From positions 434,001 to 498,000 of the forward strand of contig DLHJ01000014.1 in the NCBI GenBank assembly GCA_002483145.1: 64,000 nt of DNA, given 5' to 3'. This DNA comes from Cellvibrio sp. UBA7671 (GTDB taxonomy: Bacteria > Pseudomonadota > Gammaproteobacteria > Pseudomonadales > Cellvibrionaceae). Shown here piece by piece: positions 55,673 through 64,000 of the stretch (the stretch's first letter is position 1; the number at the start of each line of letters is the position of its first letter). The notes beneath the pieces are model-generated. The model was given only the letters and a program-made list of their open reading frames with translations, did not search any database and was not told the DNA's origin. The position numbers and the translations under genes are program-made.

Positions 55673-55807
55673 GCTACAGGCCAGCCTTGTTACAACTTTA
55701 GACTATATCCCGAAAATTCAAAGTTTTTGACAAAGGAATATTACAAAAACACCAAAAAATAGCAGATGCACACCCTATATTGGGTATATGTCATGAGCCG
55801 CCAACAC

Positions 55808-56713
55808 TCAAGAAACTGGTCGATTGGCTATTCCGTGCGGTACGTGACCGGTAGCAACATGCTCGCGTGCTGACTCGCAATGCATAGGTTGATCATCAAA
55901 AAAAACGTCTGCACCGTAGGCTTTGAGGAAAGTACCTTTGGCGAGCCCGCCCAAAAATAATGATTCATCTATACGGATATTCCAGGCGCGCAAGGTACGG
56001 ATTACCCGCTCATGTGCAGGTGCCGAGCGAGCAGTAACCAATGCTGTACGTATCGGACAGTTTTCACCAAACTCGGCTTGTAAACCTTGAAGCGCGGCCA
56101 AAAATTGTTTGAATGGGCCTCCGCTCAACGGTTCTTTTGCAGACGCTTTTTCGCTTTCAGTAAATGCGGATAGTCCTTGTAATTTATATACCTGCTCTGC
56201 CTCATCAGAAAAAATAACTGCATCACCGTCGAAGGCAAACCGCAATTCATCTTCATTATCAACCTGGTTATTCGATGCAATTAAGGTCGCTGCCGCCATG
56301 CCGTGGTCAAGCGCTTGCCGGACATCATCCGGCTCTGTCGAGAGAAATAAGTGGCAACCAAATGCAGAAGCGTAACGATAAGGTGATGTGCCGCCGCAAA
56401 ACGCAGCGCGGCTGATTTTAAGGCCGTAATACTCAACAGAATTAAACACGCGCAAACCCGTATCCGCACTGTTGCGTGAAAGCAGAATCACTTCCACACG
56501 CGGCTCACCACCTAAACGCTCATTGAGTCGCAACAATTTTTTAACTAGTGGGAATGCATCACCAGGGGCAAGAATTTCATCTTCATGCTCAATTTGATAC
56601 TGGGCATAAGCAGCCAGTCCTTCATTCACATAAACCTGATGACTCTCATCCAGATTAAACAATGCACGCGATGAAATCGCTATCACCAGTTTATCGCCGA
56701 AACCTTTAGGCAT
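55808..56713 (-). CDS. 5'-nucleotidase, cytosolic cN-I-like family
   Basis: A 301-residue protein that resembles the cN-I type 5'-nucleotidase family (PF06189): KLVIAISSRALFNLDESHQVY at the start, then VNEGLAAYAQYQIEHEDEIL, and VEVILLSRNSADTGLRVFNS near 78. The C-terminal part has ALVTARSAPAHERVIRTLR and FLGGLAKGTFLKAYGADVFFDDQ, where acidic residues probably bind magnesium as in HAD enzymes. It would dephosphorylate nucleoside monophosphates in the cytoplasm. The ATG at 56713 (after GGAGAAT) is preferred to the longer frame. It follows the nitrilase-type gene on the same strand. Confidence 0.87.
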   Translation of the reverse strand: MPKGFGDKLVIAISSRALFNLDESHQVYVNEGLAAYAQYQIEHEDEILAPGDAFPLVKKLLRLNERLGGEPRVEVILLSRNSADTGLRVFNSVEYYGLKISRAAFCGGTSPYRYASAFGCHLFLSTEPDDVRQALDHGMAAATLIASNNQVDNEDELRFAFDGDAVIFSDEAEQVYKLQGLSAFTESEKASAKEPLSGGPFKQFLAALQGLQAEFGENCPIRTALVTARSAPAHERVIRTLRAWNIRIDESLFLGGLAKGTFLKAYGADVFFDDQPMHCESAREHVATGHVPHGIANRPVS

Positions 56714-56744
56714 GATCAATATTCTCCGTTGAGACTCACATTCA

Positions 56745-57512
56745 TCACGGCAATATAAACTCATCCGCATCCAAATGGGCCGGAAATCGCTCGCGATATT
56801 CAGTTAATTTTTCAGTGTATAACTCAACCGTTATTAGTTCAGCCTCCTGGCTCGTTGCAATCAACTCGCCCGTTGCTCCATACACACTGGAGTCGCCAGC
56901 ATAATGCTGCCCTGCCTCATCCATACCTACCCTATTGACACCCACCACATAACTTAAATTTTCTATTGCACGCGCTTGCAATAACCGGTTCCAATGTAAA
57001 GCGCGCACACTCGGCCAGTTGGCAACATAAATCGCCAGATCGTAATCGTTGCGGTTGCGGCTCCAAACTGGAAAGCGCAAGTCATAACAAATTAATGGCA
57101 GCACCCGCCAACCTTTTACATTGACCAACAGACGTTTATTACCCATGGCATAACGGGTATGCTCGCCGGCCATCCTGAACAGATGACGTTTATCGTATTC
57201 TGTGTAACTGCCGTCTGGGCGCATCCAAACCAAGCGATTGAAATATTGTTCACCTACCTTAACCACCAAACTTCCAGTGACAACAGCATTGTGCTTAGTG
57301 GCTTGTTGTTGCATCCACTTGTAGGCACGACCATCAACTGCTTCTGCATAACTGCGCGCACTAGCGCAAAAACCAGTGGTAAAAACTTCCGGCAATACAA
57401 TCAAATCAGTTTTGGTAATTGCTGCCATCGATTCAGCAAACACATCGAGGTTATATTGTGGATCGTTGGGAACAATTACTTGCTGCACCAGAGTCACGGT
57501 CAAATTATTCAC
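56745..57512 (-). CDS. nitrilase-superfamily amidase, omega-amidase (YafV) type
   Basis: A 255-residue carbon-nitrogen hydrolase. The Glu-Lys-Cys triad is visible in LIVLPEVFTTGF (Glu near 40), YDKRHLFRM (Lys near 115) and LICYDLRFPVW (Cys near 145). The pattern CYDLRFP and VGVNRVGMDEAG fit the YafV branch, which hydrolyses alpha-ketoglutaramate and related deaminated glutamine (omega-amidase repair). Start is GTG at 57512, with AGAGAGG six bases upstream; it overlaps the MFS transporter stop by eight bases, so translation is coupled. Confidence 0.88.
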   Translation of the reverse strand: MNNLTVTLVQQVIVPNDPQYNLDVFAESMAAITKTDLIVLPEVFTTGFCASARSYAEAVDGRAYKWMQQQATKHNAVVTGSLVVKVGEQYFNRLVWMRPDGSYTEYDKRHLFRMAGEHTRYAMGNKRLLVNVKGWRVLPLICYDLRFPVWSRNRNDYDLAIYVANWPSVRALHWNRLLQARAIENLSYVVGVNRVGMDEAGQHYAGDSSVYGATGELIATSQEAELITVELYTEKLTEYRERFPAHLDADEFILP

Positions 57513-58692
57513 GATGAACCTCTCTTCCAACTTGATGAACAGGATGCAACCAAAAATAACAAAGTACGAACGCAACCAACACTGACACGGCAGCTAACAA
57601 GAATGTTGTTGATGCACTATAGTCCCACAGCAAGCCACCAATCAATGCTCCAGTGGCACCGCCTGCGCCAAAACTGAAAGAGCTATACATTGCCTGCGCC
57701 TGCCCTTGATTAGCCCCCATAAAATGGGTGCGCACCAGCTCAATGGAAACTGCATGGGCGATACCAAAGCTGCACGCATGGAGCAGCTGCGCAAAGAGCA
57801 GTACCGCAAGTGATTCAGCACCATAAGCAATTAACAACCAGCGCCCGCTGGTCACTAGCAAGCTAAACAGCATTAAGGAACGCAAGCTAAACCGGTGCAA
57901 TAATTTATGCATGACAATAAAAATAGCAACTTCAGCAAGTACACCCAGCGCCCACAACAACCCTGTTGCAGTGCTACTGTAGCTGTAATTTTCGACAAGA
58001 TAGAGCGTATAAAATGTGTAGTAAGGACCGTGACTGAGTTGCAATAAAAAACTGGCCGCTAAAAAACACAGAATGGTTGGCTGCCACACCAGGCTTAAAA
58101 AATTCTGCCGCTGCCCATCAGATTTTTTTGCGCTCACGTCTTGTAAACTAAGGCTGGAGAGCCAAATCAAAATCAAAAAAGTGAGGATAAACAACGGTAA
58201 AAAACGGATTGGCATCACATCAAATACCAACCCAAGCCCTACCACTGCCGCCATAAAGCCCACCGAACCCCACAAGCGGATTTGACCATACCTGTGATAG
58301 TTATTGGCTAAATATCCCAGCGTAATCACTTCAAATTGTGGCAGTACCGCATGCCAGAAAAAGGTATAACAACTCACCACCAACACCAGCCACCAATAGC
58401 GTTGGTCAAGCAAAATCCCGGCAAAAATAATACTCGCCGCCAAACTGCCGAGCCGAATAATACGCAGTCTCTGTTGCGTATGATCCGCCAACCAACCCCA
58501 AAAATTCGGTGCAACAATACGGGTCGCCATAATGATGGAACTAATGATGCCAACATCCTGAGAGGAATAACCGAGGGATTTTAGATAAATTCCCCAGTAA
58601 GGAATCAGCGTGCCGACCACGGCAAAATAAAAAAAATAAAATCCGGACAGGCGCCAATAGGGAATTGCTTGCTGCGCAAAAGAAAGGGGCAT
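57505..58692 (-). CDS. MFS transporter (MFS_1-like, HcaT-type)
   Basis: A 395-residue, twelve-helix major facilitator resembling the PF12832-type/HcaT group. Start region MPLSFAQQAIPYWRLSGFYF, then a motif A-like loop in LADHTQQRLRIIRLGSL near residue 70. The ATG at 58692 lacks a strong Shine-Dalgarno; a TTG nine codons upstream is the alternative. It overlaps the amidase gene downstream. The substrate is unknown; the HcaT name reflects overall pattern only. A long inverted repeat precedes the start. Confidence 0.83.
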   Translation of the reverse strand: MPLSFAQQAIPYWRLSGFYFFYFAVVGTLIPYWGIYLKSLGYSSQDVGIISSIIMATRIVAPNFWGWLADHTQQRLRIIRLGSLAASIIFAGILLDQRYWWLVLVVSCYTFFWHAVLPQFEVITLGYLANNYHRYGQIRLWGSVGFMAAVVGLGLVFDVMPIRFLPLFILTFLILIWLSSLSLQDVSAKKSDGQRQNFLSLVWQPTILCFLAASFLLQLSHGPYYTFYTLYLVENYSYSSTATGLLWALGVLAEVAIFIVMHKLLHRFSLRSLMLFSLLVTSGRWLLIAYGAESLAVLLFAQLLHACSFGIAHAVSIELVRTHFMGANQGQAQAMYSSFSFGAGGATGALIGGLLWDYSASTTFLLAAVSVLVAFVLCYFWLHPVHQVGREVHRE

Positions 58693-58722
58693 ATGAAAAC
58701 AACAGAAGGAGTGAATCAAACA

Positions 58723-58755
58723 TTGGATTAGTCCTCACGAAGATGACTAATCCAA
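58723..58755. repeat. 11-base perfect inverted repeat between aroC and MFS gene
   Basis: Arms TTGGATTAGTC (58723-58733) and GACTAATCCAA (58745-58755) with an 11-base loop, 17 bases after the aroC stop and 31 bases before the transporter ATG. There is no T-run, so a regulatory operator or an anti-readthrough hairpin are both possible. Confidence 0.5.
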
Positions 58756-58771
58756 CACACCCTTGGAGAAT

Positions 58772-59872
58772 TTATTTCACGCTGGCAGGAATTACCGGCA
58801 CAGAATGTTTAACAGCACCATTTTGCCCGCGCTGACGCAACAGATGATCCATTAAAACCAACGCCAACATCGCTTCGGCAATCGGCGTTGCACGGATACC
58901 CACACATGGATCGTGACGACCTTTGGTAATTACTTCGACTGCATTGCCATGCACATCTACACTGCGACCGGGAATATGTAAACTCGATGTCGGTTTGAGC
59001 GCAAGATTCGCAATAATATCTTGCCCGGAAGAAATACCACCTAAAATGCCACCTGCATTATTAGATAAAAAGCCCTCAGGGGTCATCTCATCGCGATGCT
59101 GGCTGCCACGCTGGGCAACACAACCAAAGCCCTCGCCGATCTCAACCCCTTTTACCGCATTAATGCTCATCAATGCGTGCGCAATTTCAGCATCTAGGCG
59201 ATCAAAAATTGGCTCACCCAATCCGGGCGGAACATTGGTGGCTACCACGGTAATTTTTGCACCGATAGAATCGCCTTCTTTGTTGAGCGCCTGCATAAAG
59301 GCTTCCATTTCCGGCACCTTGCTGGCATCGGGGCAGAAGAAAGGGTTTTGATGAACCTGGTCCCAATCCACACTGTCAATTTTTATCGGACCAAGTTGCG
59401 ACAAATAACCGCGCACTTCAATACCGTGAAAATCTTTCAAATATTTTTTAGCGATGGAACCCGCTGCAACACGCATTGCTGTTTCACGTGCAGAAGAGCG
59501 ACCACCACCGCGATAATCGCGCACGCCGTATTTTTGCATGTAGGTGTAATCCGCATGCGCGGGGCGGAATTGGTCTTTGATGTTGGAATAATCTTTAGAG
59601 CGTTGATCGGTATTTTCGATCAACATACCAATAGGAGTACCGGTGGTTTTACCTTCAAATACACCGGATAAAATTTTCACCGCATCTTCTTCGCGACGCT
59701 GGGTGGTATAGCGCGATGTGCCTGGCTTGCGACGGTCCAAATCAATTTGGATATCGGCTTCGGTCAATTCAAGGCCGGGTGGACAGCCATCTACGATTGC
59801 GCCCAAGGCCACTCCGTGGCTTTCGCCGAAGGTAGTCACAGTAAACAATTTGCCGTAAGTATTGCCTGACAT
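58772..59872 (-). CDS. aroC: chorismate synthase
   Basis: Last step of the shikimate pathway: EPSP to chorismate, needing reduced FMN. The ATG at 59872 (AGGA upstream) gives 366 residues. Signature motifs: [18 protein letters not shown] at 12-29, the loop RPGHAD-like [15 protein letters not shown] near 105, and [18 protein letters not shown] near 125, and the C-terminal block [17 protein letters not shown] near 330. prmB lies 96 bases upstream on the same strand, a gene pair kept in many gammaproteobacteria. Confidence 0.97.
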   Translation of the reverse strand: MSGNTYGKLFTVTTFGESHGVALGAIVDGCPPGLELTEADIQIDLDRRKPGTSRYTTQRREEDAVKILSGVFEGKTTGTPIGMLIENTDQRSKDYSNIKDQFRPAHADYTYMQKYGVRDYRGGGRSSARETAMRVAAGSIAKKYLKDFHGIEVRGYLSQLGPIKIDSVDWDQVHQNPFFCPDASKVPEMEAFMQALNKEGDSIGAKITVVATNVPPGLGEPIFDRLDAEIAHALMSINAVKGVEIGEGFGCVAQRGSQHRDEMTPEGFLSNNAGGILGGISSGQDIIANLALKPTSSLHIPGRSVDVHGNAVEVITKGRHDPCVGIRATPIAEAMLALVLMDHLLRQRGQNGAVKHSVPVIPASVK

Positions 59873-59968
59873 TAGGGATTTCCTGACAGTAAGAATCCAA
59901 CAAAGGATCAATAAAAAAGTGCGCTGATTATACGTGACTTGCCCAGCCGACGCATCGACATGATTGGC

Positions 59969-60898
59969 CTAGAGCACACCCGCCGCGCGCGCATTGCGCA
60001 AATCCTGAGCGGTCAATACAAATACACCATGACCGCCACGCTCAAACTCTATCCAAGTGAAGGGCAATGTTGGATAAACACCTTCCAATGCTGGCCAGGA
60101 GTTGCCCACTTCCACTACCAAAAGTCCATCTTCCGTTAAATAATCCGCCGCTTCCTTCAGCAGGCGGCGGGTGAAATCCAAACCATCTTCGCCGGACGAA
60201 AGCCCCAACTCAGGTTCCGCATGGAATTCATCGGGCAAGCTCGCCATATCCTCTGCATCCACATAAGGTGGATTGGAGACAATCAAATCAAAACGCTGCC
60301 CTAGCAGGTTTTCAAACAAATCTGACTGCAGTGCAAAGATGCGCTCGGTCATGCCGTGCTGTTGGATATTTTCCTCGGCTACTGCCAGAGCATCATAGGA
60401 AATATCGCTCAATTGCACTTCAGCATCAGGAAATGCGTGCGCGCAGGCGATACCGATACAGCCGCTGCCAGTGCATAAATCAAGAATTTGTTGCGGCTCA
60501 TTAACCAACCAAGGAGCAAAACGTTTTTCGATCAGCTCCGCAATCGGAGAACGCGGTACCAGCACCCGCTCATCAACCACATAGGGCAAGCCCGCAAACC
60601 AGGCTTGGCCGGTGATGTAGGCGGCCGGAATACGCCCTTCAATACGACGCTGGATATTGGCTACTACGCGTTCACGCTCGCTGCGGGTCAGCTGTGCGTC
60701 CAGCCACTCATCGCCGAGTGGAGGTGCCAAATGTATTGCATGTAAAACCAGTTGCTCAGCTTCATCCCAGGGATTATCCGTGCCGTGGCCGTAATAAAGC
60801 TTTGCCGCGATAAACTCACTGGCTGCCCAGCGTAAAAAATCGCGAATCGTTAATAACTCATCGCGCGCTTGATCAAAAATTGTGGTGGAAGCAACCAT
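59969..60898 (-). CDS. prmB: ribosomal protein L3 glutamine methyltransferase
   Basis: SAM-dependent N5-glutamine methyltransferase for protein L3 of the large subunit. 309 residues. The N-terminal helical domain ([17 protein letters not shown]) is typical of PrmB rather than PrmC. SAM motif I is [19 protein letters not shown] near residue 140, and the catalytic NPPY is in [17 protein letters not shown] near 208. It lies upstream of aroC, as in E. coli-like genomes, and divergent from folE. Confidence 0.94.
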   Translation of the reverse strand: MVASTTIFDQARDELLTIRDFLRWAASEFIAAKLYYGHGTDNPWDEAEQLVLHAIHLAPPLGDEWLDAQLTRSERERVVANIQRRIEGRIPAAYITGQAWFAGLPYVVDERVLVPRSPIAELIEKRFAPWLVNEPQQILDLCTGSGCIGIACAHAFPDAEVQLSDISYDALAVAEENIQQHGMTERIFALQSDLFENLLGQRFDLIVSNPPYVDAEDMASLPDEFHAEPELGLSSGEDGLDFTRRLLKEAADYLTEDGLLVVEVGNSWPALEGVYPTLPFTWIEFERGGHGVFVLTAQDLRNARAAGVL

Positions 60899-61041
60899 AA
60901 AAACCTCGAACTGGGCAGAGAGCGGGCATTCTACCCAATAAATCGGCCAAATCAGGATTTATGTTTTCTAGAAATTGGCTGAAAGCGGTAAACTGCCGTT
61001 TTGTGACAGGCAGAGCACTGCTGCCGCTTGAGGAGATTCCA

Positions 61042-61581
61042 ATGAGAGAACATTTTGCGAGCATTATCGCTGGCATTGGTGAAGATTTAACCCGCCCAGG
61101 ACTTCTGGATACGCCGGATCGTGCTGCCAAGGCCTTTCAATTTTTAACCCGCGGCTACCACCAAACACTCGATGAAGTCGTCAACGATGCGCTCTTTCCG
61201 TCTGACTCGGATGAAATGATTATCGTCAAAGATATCGAACTCTATTCGCTGTGCGAACACCATCTTTTGCCATTTATTGGCAAAGCTCATGTTGCTTACA
61301 TACCAACCGGAAAAGTGCTGGGCTTGTCGAAAGTTGCGCGCATCGTTGATATGTTTGCCCGCCGCCTGCAAATACAGGAACAACTTACTGTACAAATTGC
61401 GGAATGCATTCAAGAAATTACCGGCGCATCCGGCGTAGGTGTGATCATCGAAGCAAAACATATGTGCATGATGATGCGCGGCGTTGAAAAACAAAACTCG
61501 TCGATGAAAACATCAGCAATGCGCGGCACTTTCCGCAGTAACCAAGCCACACGCAATGAGTTTTTGTCACTGTTGCGCTAA
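61042..61581 (+). CDS. folE: GTP cyclohydrolase I
   Basis: First step of tetrahydrofolate (and tetrahydropterin) synthesis: GTP to dihydroneopterin triphosphate. The ATG at 61042 follows AGGAG (61031-61035) and gives 179 residues; the frame is open 27 codons further upstream without support. Zinc ligands: [14 protein letters not shown] near residues 70-83 (Cys and His) and the later Cys in [11 protein letters not shown] near 141. The TPxRAAKAF pattern is near 24-31. A strong terminator follows. Confidence 0.96.
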   Translation: MREHFASIIAGIGEDLTRPGLLDTPDRAAKAFQFLTRGYHQTLDEVVNDALFPSDSDEMIIVKDIELYSLCEHHLLPFIGKAHVAYIPTGKVLGLSKVARIVDMFARRLQIQEQLTVQIAECIQEITGASGVGVIIEAKHMCMMMRGVEKQNSSMKTSAMRGTFRSNQATRNEFLSLLR

Positions 61582-61606
61582 CGGCGTTCAATAATACTTG
61601 CTAAAC

Positions 61607-61641
61607 AAAAAGGCGGCATCATTCTGTGATGCCGCCTTTTT
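61607..61641. terminator. bidirectional terminator between folE and DUF4892 gene
   Basis: A perfect 15-base stem AAAAAGGCGGCATCA / TGATGCCGCCTTTTT with a five-base loop (61622-61626), serving two convergent genes. Confidence 0.95.
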
Positions 61642-61674
61642 CATTTTCGTACAACACAATTAACCTACTGCAGC

Positions 61675-62583
61675 TCAATCATTTACTTTTACAACTTCCA
61701 CCCGGGCGCTTCTATCACCCCTACCCGCTGGTGCAAGGCTACCAATACCGTATGTCGTTATGCGCGCAGCAACTATGCCTTTTTCTTGCAGCGCCGCTTT
61801 CAGTTGCGCAGCATAAAGCAGTGAATCTTTTTGTTGCTGTGCAAGAGGGACTGGTGCGTAATCATGCCCGACCAGCGCAAGTCTCCAATCGACTTTTTGT
61901 GTAAGCGCATCAATGAGTGCTTGCAGATGTGCCTGTTTGATTTGGATATTCGTACTGCCCTGCGCATCTTCAGCCACCAAATCGGGGAATACATAATAGC
62001 CGTTGGTTTCAAGTGATTTAATAATCGATTCGGGACTTGACGCTATACCAAGCTCGATAATTTTATCGACATGCAGCACATCCAACTGCACATATACGCG
62101 CTTGTTACCGCGCTGCACGGCGTAAAGCGCGACATAGAAAGGTTTTTCATCCGCTGTCGTCACTTCATAAGCGCCGTATTGCTGGAACTGATCTAACCCG
62201 TAGAGCATCTGAAGCTTGAAATGATTATTGGCCCAGGAGTTACTGGTTCCGCAATCGCGGCTCTTGCAATGGAACAACTCGCGAAAATTAAAATTTTGTA
62301 ATTGATCCAGATAAAAATCAAAACCGTTACTGGCACTGTGCCCCTCCGGTAACTCCAGCGTGTAGCGTGCAAGCGTTCCACTTAAACGCTGCTGGCGATC
62401 TACCCGCCAGCTGCCGGCGATTTTTTTGTAACTTCCTAGCGCCAACACATATTCATCCGTTTCTGCATTGCTTTCAAATATCACTCTGGCATTGTGATAA
62501 TTTTGCACAGGCAATTCCGCTGCAGATAACACACCGGCCATCAATAACAAAAACGCCCCACTGATAAAACGTACAAAATTCAT
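61675..62583 (-). CDS. DUF4892 family periplasmic protein with OmpA-like tail
   Basis: A 302-residue exported protein: signal peptide ending near SAAELP (residue 22), a DUF4892-type domain (about 25-190, with the cysteine pair ELFHCKSRDCGTSNSW), then a C-terminal domain (about 215-300) resembling OmpA peptidoglycan-binding modules (WRLALVGHDYAPVPLAQ ... ARITTYGIGSLAPAGRGDRSARVEV). GAGAG precedes the ATG. Role unknown; the tail suggests anchoring to the cell wall. The OmpA-like assignment is tentative, as the usual NxxLSxxR reads QKDSLLYAAQLK here. Confidence 0.77.
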   Translation of the reverse strand: MNFVRFISGAFLLLMAGVLSAAELPVQNYHNARVIFESNAETDEYVLALGSYKKIAGSWRVDRQQRLSGTLARYTLELPEGHSASNGFDFYLDQLQNFNFRELFHCKSRDCGTSNSWANNHFKLQMLYGLDQFQQYGAYEVTTADEKPFYVALYAVQRGNKRVYVQLDVLHVDKIIELGIASSPESIIKSLETNGYYVFPDLVAEDAQGSTNIQIKQAHLQALIDALTQKVDWRLALVGHDYAPVPLAQQQKDSLLYAAQLKAALQEKGIVAARITTYGIGSLAPAGRGDRSARVEVVKVND

Positions 62584-62623
62584 AAGCTCTCACTAAACAA
62601 TAGCCGTTATTGTTAACTGGGTT

Positions 62624-63496
62624 TTACTTGATGAATTGAGAAAAAAAACGGTTAAGTTTTTCTGCGACCAAATCCACCTCTCGCTCCATATGCAAATGGT
62701 GCCCACCGGATAAGACCTCATAATCCACCTGCGGGAATTGTTCAACTTCGTGTAAATAATTTGCATAGAGCTTTGGCAGACCATCATGTGCCAAAAGCAA
62801 TTTTATCGGTGCACTAACTTGATTGACAAACGCGTGGAGATGCTCACGCGATAATTTAATCATTGAGGGAGCCAGTAAGCGCGGGTCAGTACTCCATGAA
62901 ACGCCACCTGCTTGCGCAACCACACCGCGCTCCGTCAACGCCTTGGCCGCCGCATGCCCAAGCGGAAACATACCACGCTCACGCGCCCTGATTGCAATAC
63001 TCATATCAGGATAAATAGAGGGAATTTTTCGCTGTTGGACGCGCAACCCCTGAATAGCGCTAGCCAGTTGTTTGGGGGCTTCCTCCGCGCGCGCAGGCTC
63101 AGGTAATAAACCTTCAACCAACCCTAGCGCGATAAATCGCTCAGGAAAAGTACCTGCGGCAAGAGTGCCGATAATTGCTCCGCGCGAGTGCCCTAGAAGT
63201 ACAAAACGCTCCCAACCAAAATGATCGGCAACCGCGAGAATATCGTTGATATCATCCCAAGGGGTGTAAGCCATTTGACCGGGGCGATGTTCACTTTGGC
63301 CATGGCCTGCCATATCAAGCGCAACAATATGCAGATTTTTCAAGCGCGGTGCCAAAGCAAAGAAGCTTGCAGCGTTATCCAACCAGCCATGTAATGCAAG
63401 TACAGGTAGCTGTGTTGAATCGCCCCACTCCTGCGCAGCGAAATTCATTCCATTGACGGTAAAACGCAATTCGCGCGGACCGGGTGATTGCGCCAT
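62624..63496 (-). CDS. alpha/beta hydrolase
   Basis: A 290-residue serine hydrolase. Oxyanion region ALHGWLDNAASF near 35, nucleophile elbow GHSRGA near 104 (Ser106), and the catalytic histidine in SGGHHLHMERE near 270; the acid is probably the Asp in LLLAHDGLP. The ATG at 63496 is chosen over a GTG four codons upstream. The substrate is unknown. It lies 47 bases downstream of sixA with an AT-rich hairpin between. Confidence 0.88.
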   Translation of the reverse strand: MAQSPGPRELRFTVNGMNFAAQEWGDSTQLPVLALHGWLDNAASFFALAPRLKNLHIVALDMAGHGQSEHRPGQMAYTPWDDINDILAVADHFGWERFVLLGHSRGAIIGTLAAGTFPERFIALGLVEGLLPEPARAEEAPKQLASAIQGLRVQQRKIPSIYPDMSIAIRARERGMFPLGHAAAKALTERGVVAQAGGVSWSTDPRLLAPSMIKLSREHLHAFVNQVSAPIKLLLAHDGLPKLYANYLHEVEQFPQVDYEVLSGGHHLHMEREVDLVAEKLNRFFSQFIK

Positions 63497-63520
63497 AAAA
63501 AGATCCACAGAGGAAGTAAG

Positions 63521-63544
63521 AAATAAAACACGGTTGTTTTATTT
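63521..63544. repeat. AT-rich 10-base hairpin after sixA
   Basis: AAATAAAACA / TGTTTTATTT with a CGGT loop, touching the sixA stop codon. An all-AT stem is weak as a terminator on its own. Confidence 0.4.
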
Positions 63545-64000
63545 TAGGCGTGATCCAGCCAAAGTAAATCGCCCATATCGGCGGCAACCACTTGCGCGCG
63601 GATCGCCGCGAGGGAACTGGTACCCATTGGATAATAATCACCAGGTTTACCGCACAGCAAATTGACGAGCGCCCCCACCAATGGCTGGTGGCTCACCAGC
63701 AAGAGTGATCGATCAGTGCCAATAAACTGCGCATTGAGTTTATCCAACCAATTCATTAACACTTGCGGATTGGCCTCAGGTACTAACAAATCGGTCGTTT
63801 GGATTTTTAACCCGGGAAAATAACTCAACGCAATTTCTGCTGTTTGTTGTGCACGCACCAAGGGACTCGCCCAGATTTGTACAAGGGGCATATCCGCAAT
63901 GCGCTCCTGCACAATTCTGGCGGTATCATTGCGGCCTTTATTAGTCAGTTGCCGCGCATCATCGGAAGTGATCTGCGCTTCCGCCTGACCGTGACGCAAA
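63544..64000 (-). CDS. sixA: phosphohistidine phosphatase SixA (5' end off the window)
   Basis: Histidine-phosphatase superfamily protein; at least 151 residues are visible. The catalytic RHG is in LRHGQAEAQITSD at the very start, with the leading codon read as Leu, so a few residues lie beyond the right edge. Further active-site elements are ASPLVRAQQTAEIAL near 45 and the second histidine in LLVSHQPLVGALV near 104. SixA removes phosphate from histidine phosphotransfer proteins such as the NPr/PTS-Ntr phosphocarrier. Length and motifs fit SixA. Confidence 0.9.
   Translation of the reverse strand, partial: LRHGQAEAQITSDDARQLTNKGRNDTARIVQERIADMPLVQIWASPLVRAQQTAEIALSYFPGLKIQTTDLLVPEANPQVLMNWLDKLNAQFIGTDRSLLLVSHQPLVGALVNLLCGKPGDYYPMGTSSLAAIRAQVVAADMGDLLWLDHA

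Overview
The window looks like a core-chromosome segment of a Gammaproteobacterium of the Cellvibrio/Saccharophagus type (Cellvibrionaceae). This is an inference from three things: the Pseudomonas-like order ccmA-FliK-like-FlhB-tail, a surface lipoprotein with the serine-rich linker typical of these polysaccharide degraders, and moderate base composition. There is no insertion sequence, prophage, CRISPR array or rRNA. Most genes are on the minus strand, and many overlap or lie within 15 bases of each other.

Layout. 0-10 kb: pgm, a short redox/stress group (acetyltransferase, orphan pilin-like protein, glutaredoxin-like protein, OsmC, pirin), rimO, a serine-linker lipoprotein, a MalY/PatB-type C-S lyase or aminotransferase, and small membrane or anchored proteins. 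10-14 kb: ovoA (ovothiol), a DUF815 ATPase and a single-domain response regulator. 14-20 kb: a three-gene MukBEF-like condensin (MksBEF, homologous to Wadjet JetABC) with no JetD/MksG nuclease. 20-29.5 kb: hemB, a lytic-transglycosylase-like lipoprotein, ligA, zipA and smc. 29.7-41.7 kb: cytochrome c maturation genes in two blocks. ccmA-G runs into a 1,257-residue transglutaminase/TonB fusion. ccmHI lies beyond a tRNA-Val/tRNA-Asp pair and a 48-codon membrane-protein gene that has a perfect Anr/FNR site upstream. 41.9-45 kb: FliK-like and FlhB-tail proteins and a rhodanese. 45.1-54.3 kb: a ten-gene minus-strand operon with a light or photo-oxidative-stress signature: DUF523-DUF1722, MerR/CarH-like regulator, SnoaL, photolyase, SDR, FAD oxidoreductase, DUF1365, Cfa-like methyltransferase, DUF2878 and a secreted protein. 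Four TGTAYA-type motifs lie upstream of it. 54.5-64 kb: cysB, a 5'-nucleotidase, a nitrilase-family amidase, an MFS transporter, aroC, prmB, folE, a DUF4892 protein, an alpha/beta hydrolase and sixA, which runs off the right edge.

The points most worth pursuing are the Anr-box-controlled 48-residue membrane protein between the two ccm blocks, the 1,257-residue fusion that continues the ccm operon, and the photolyase/fatty-acid operon with its paired operator motifs and a MerR regulator that seems to lack the usual B12 ligands. A condensin without its nuclease, 6 kb from smc, is also notable. Starts were moved from the longest reading frame where a Shine-Dalgarno site, translational coupling or family length favoured another codon. 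All assignments come from reading motifs; no database search was possible.
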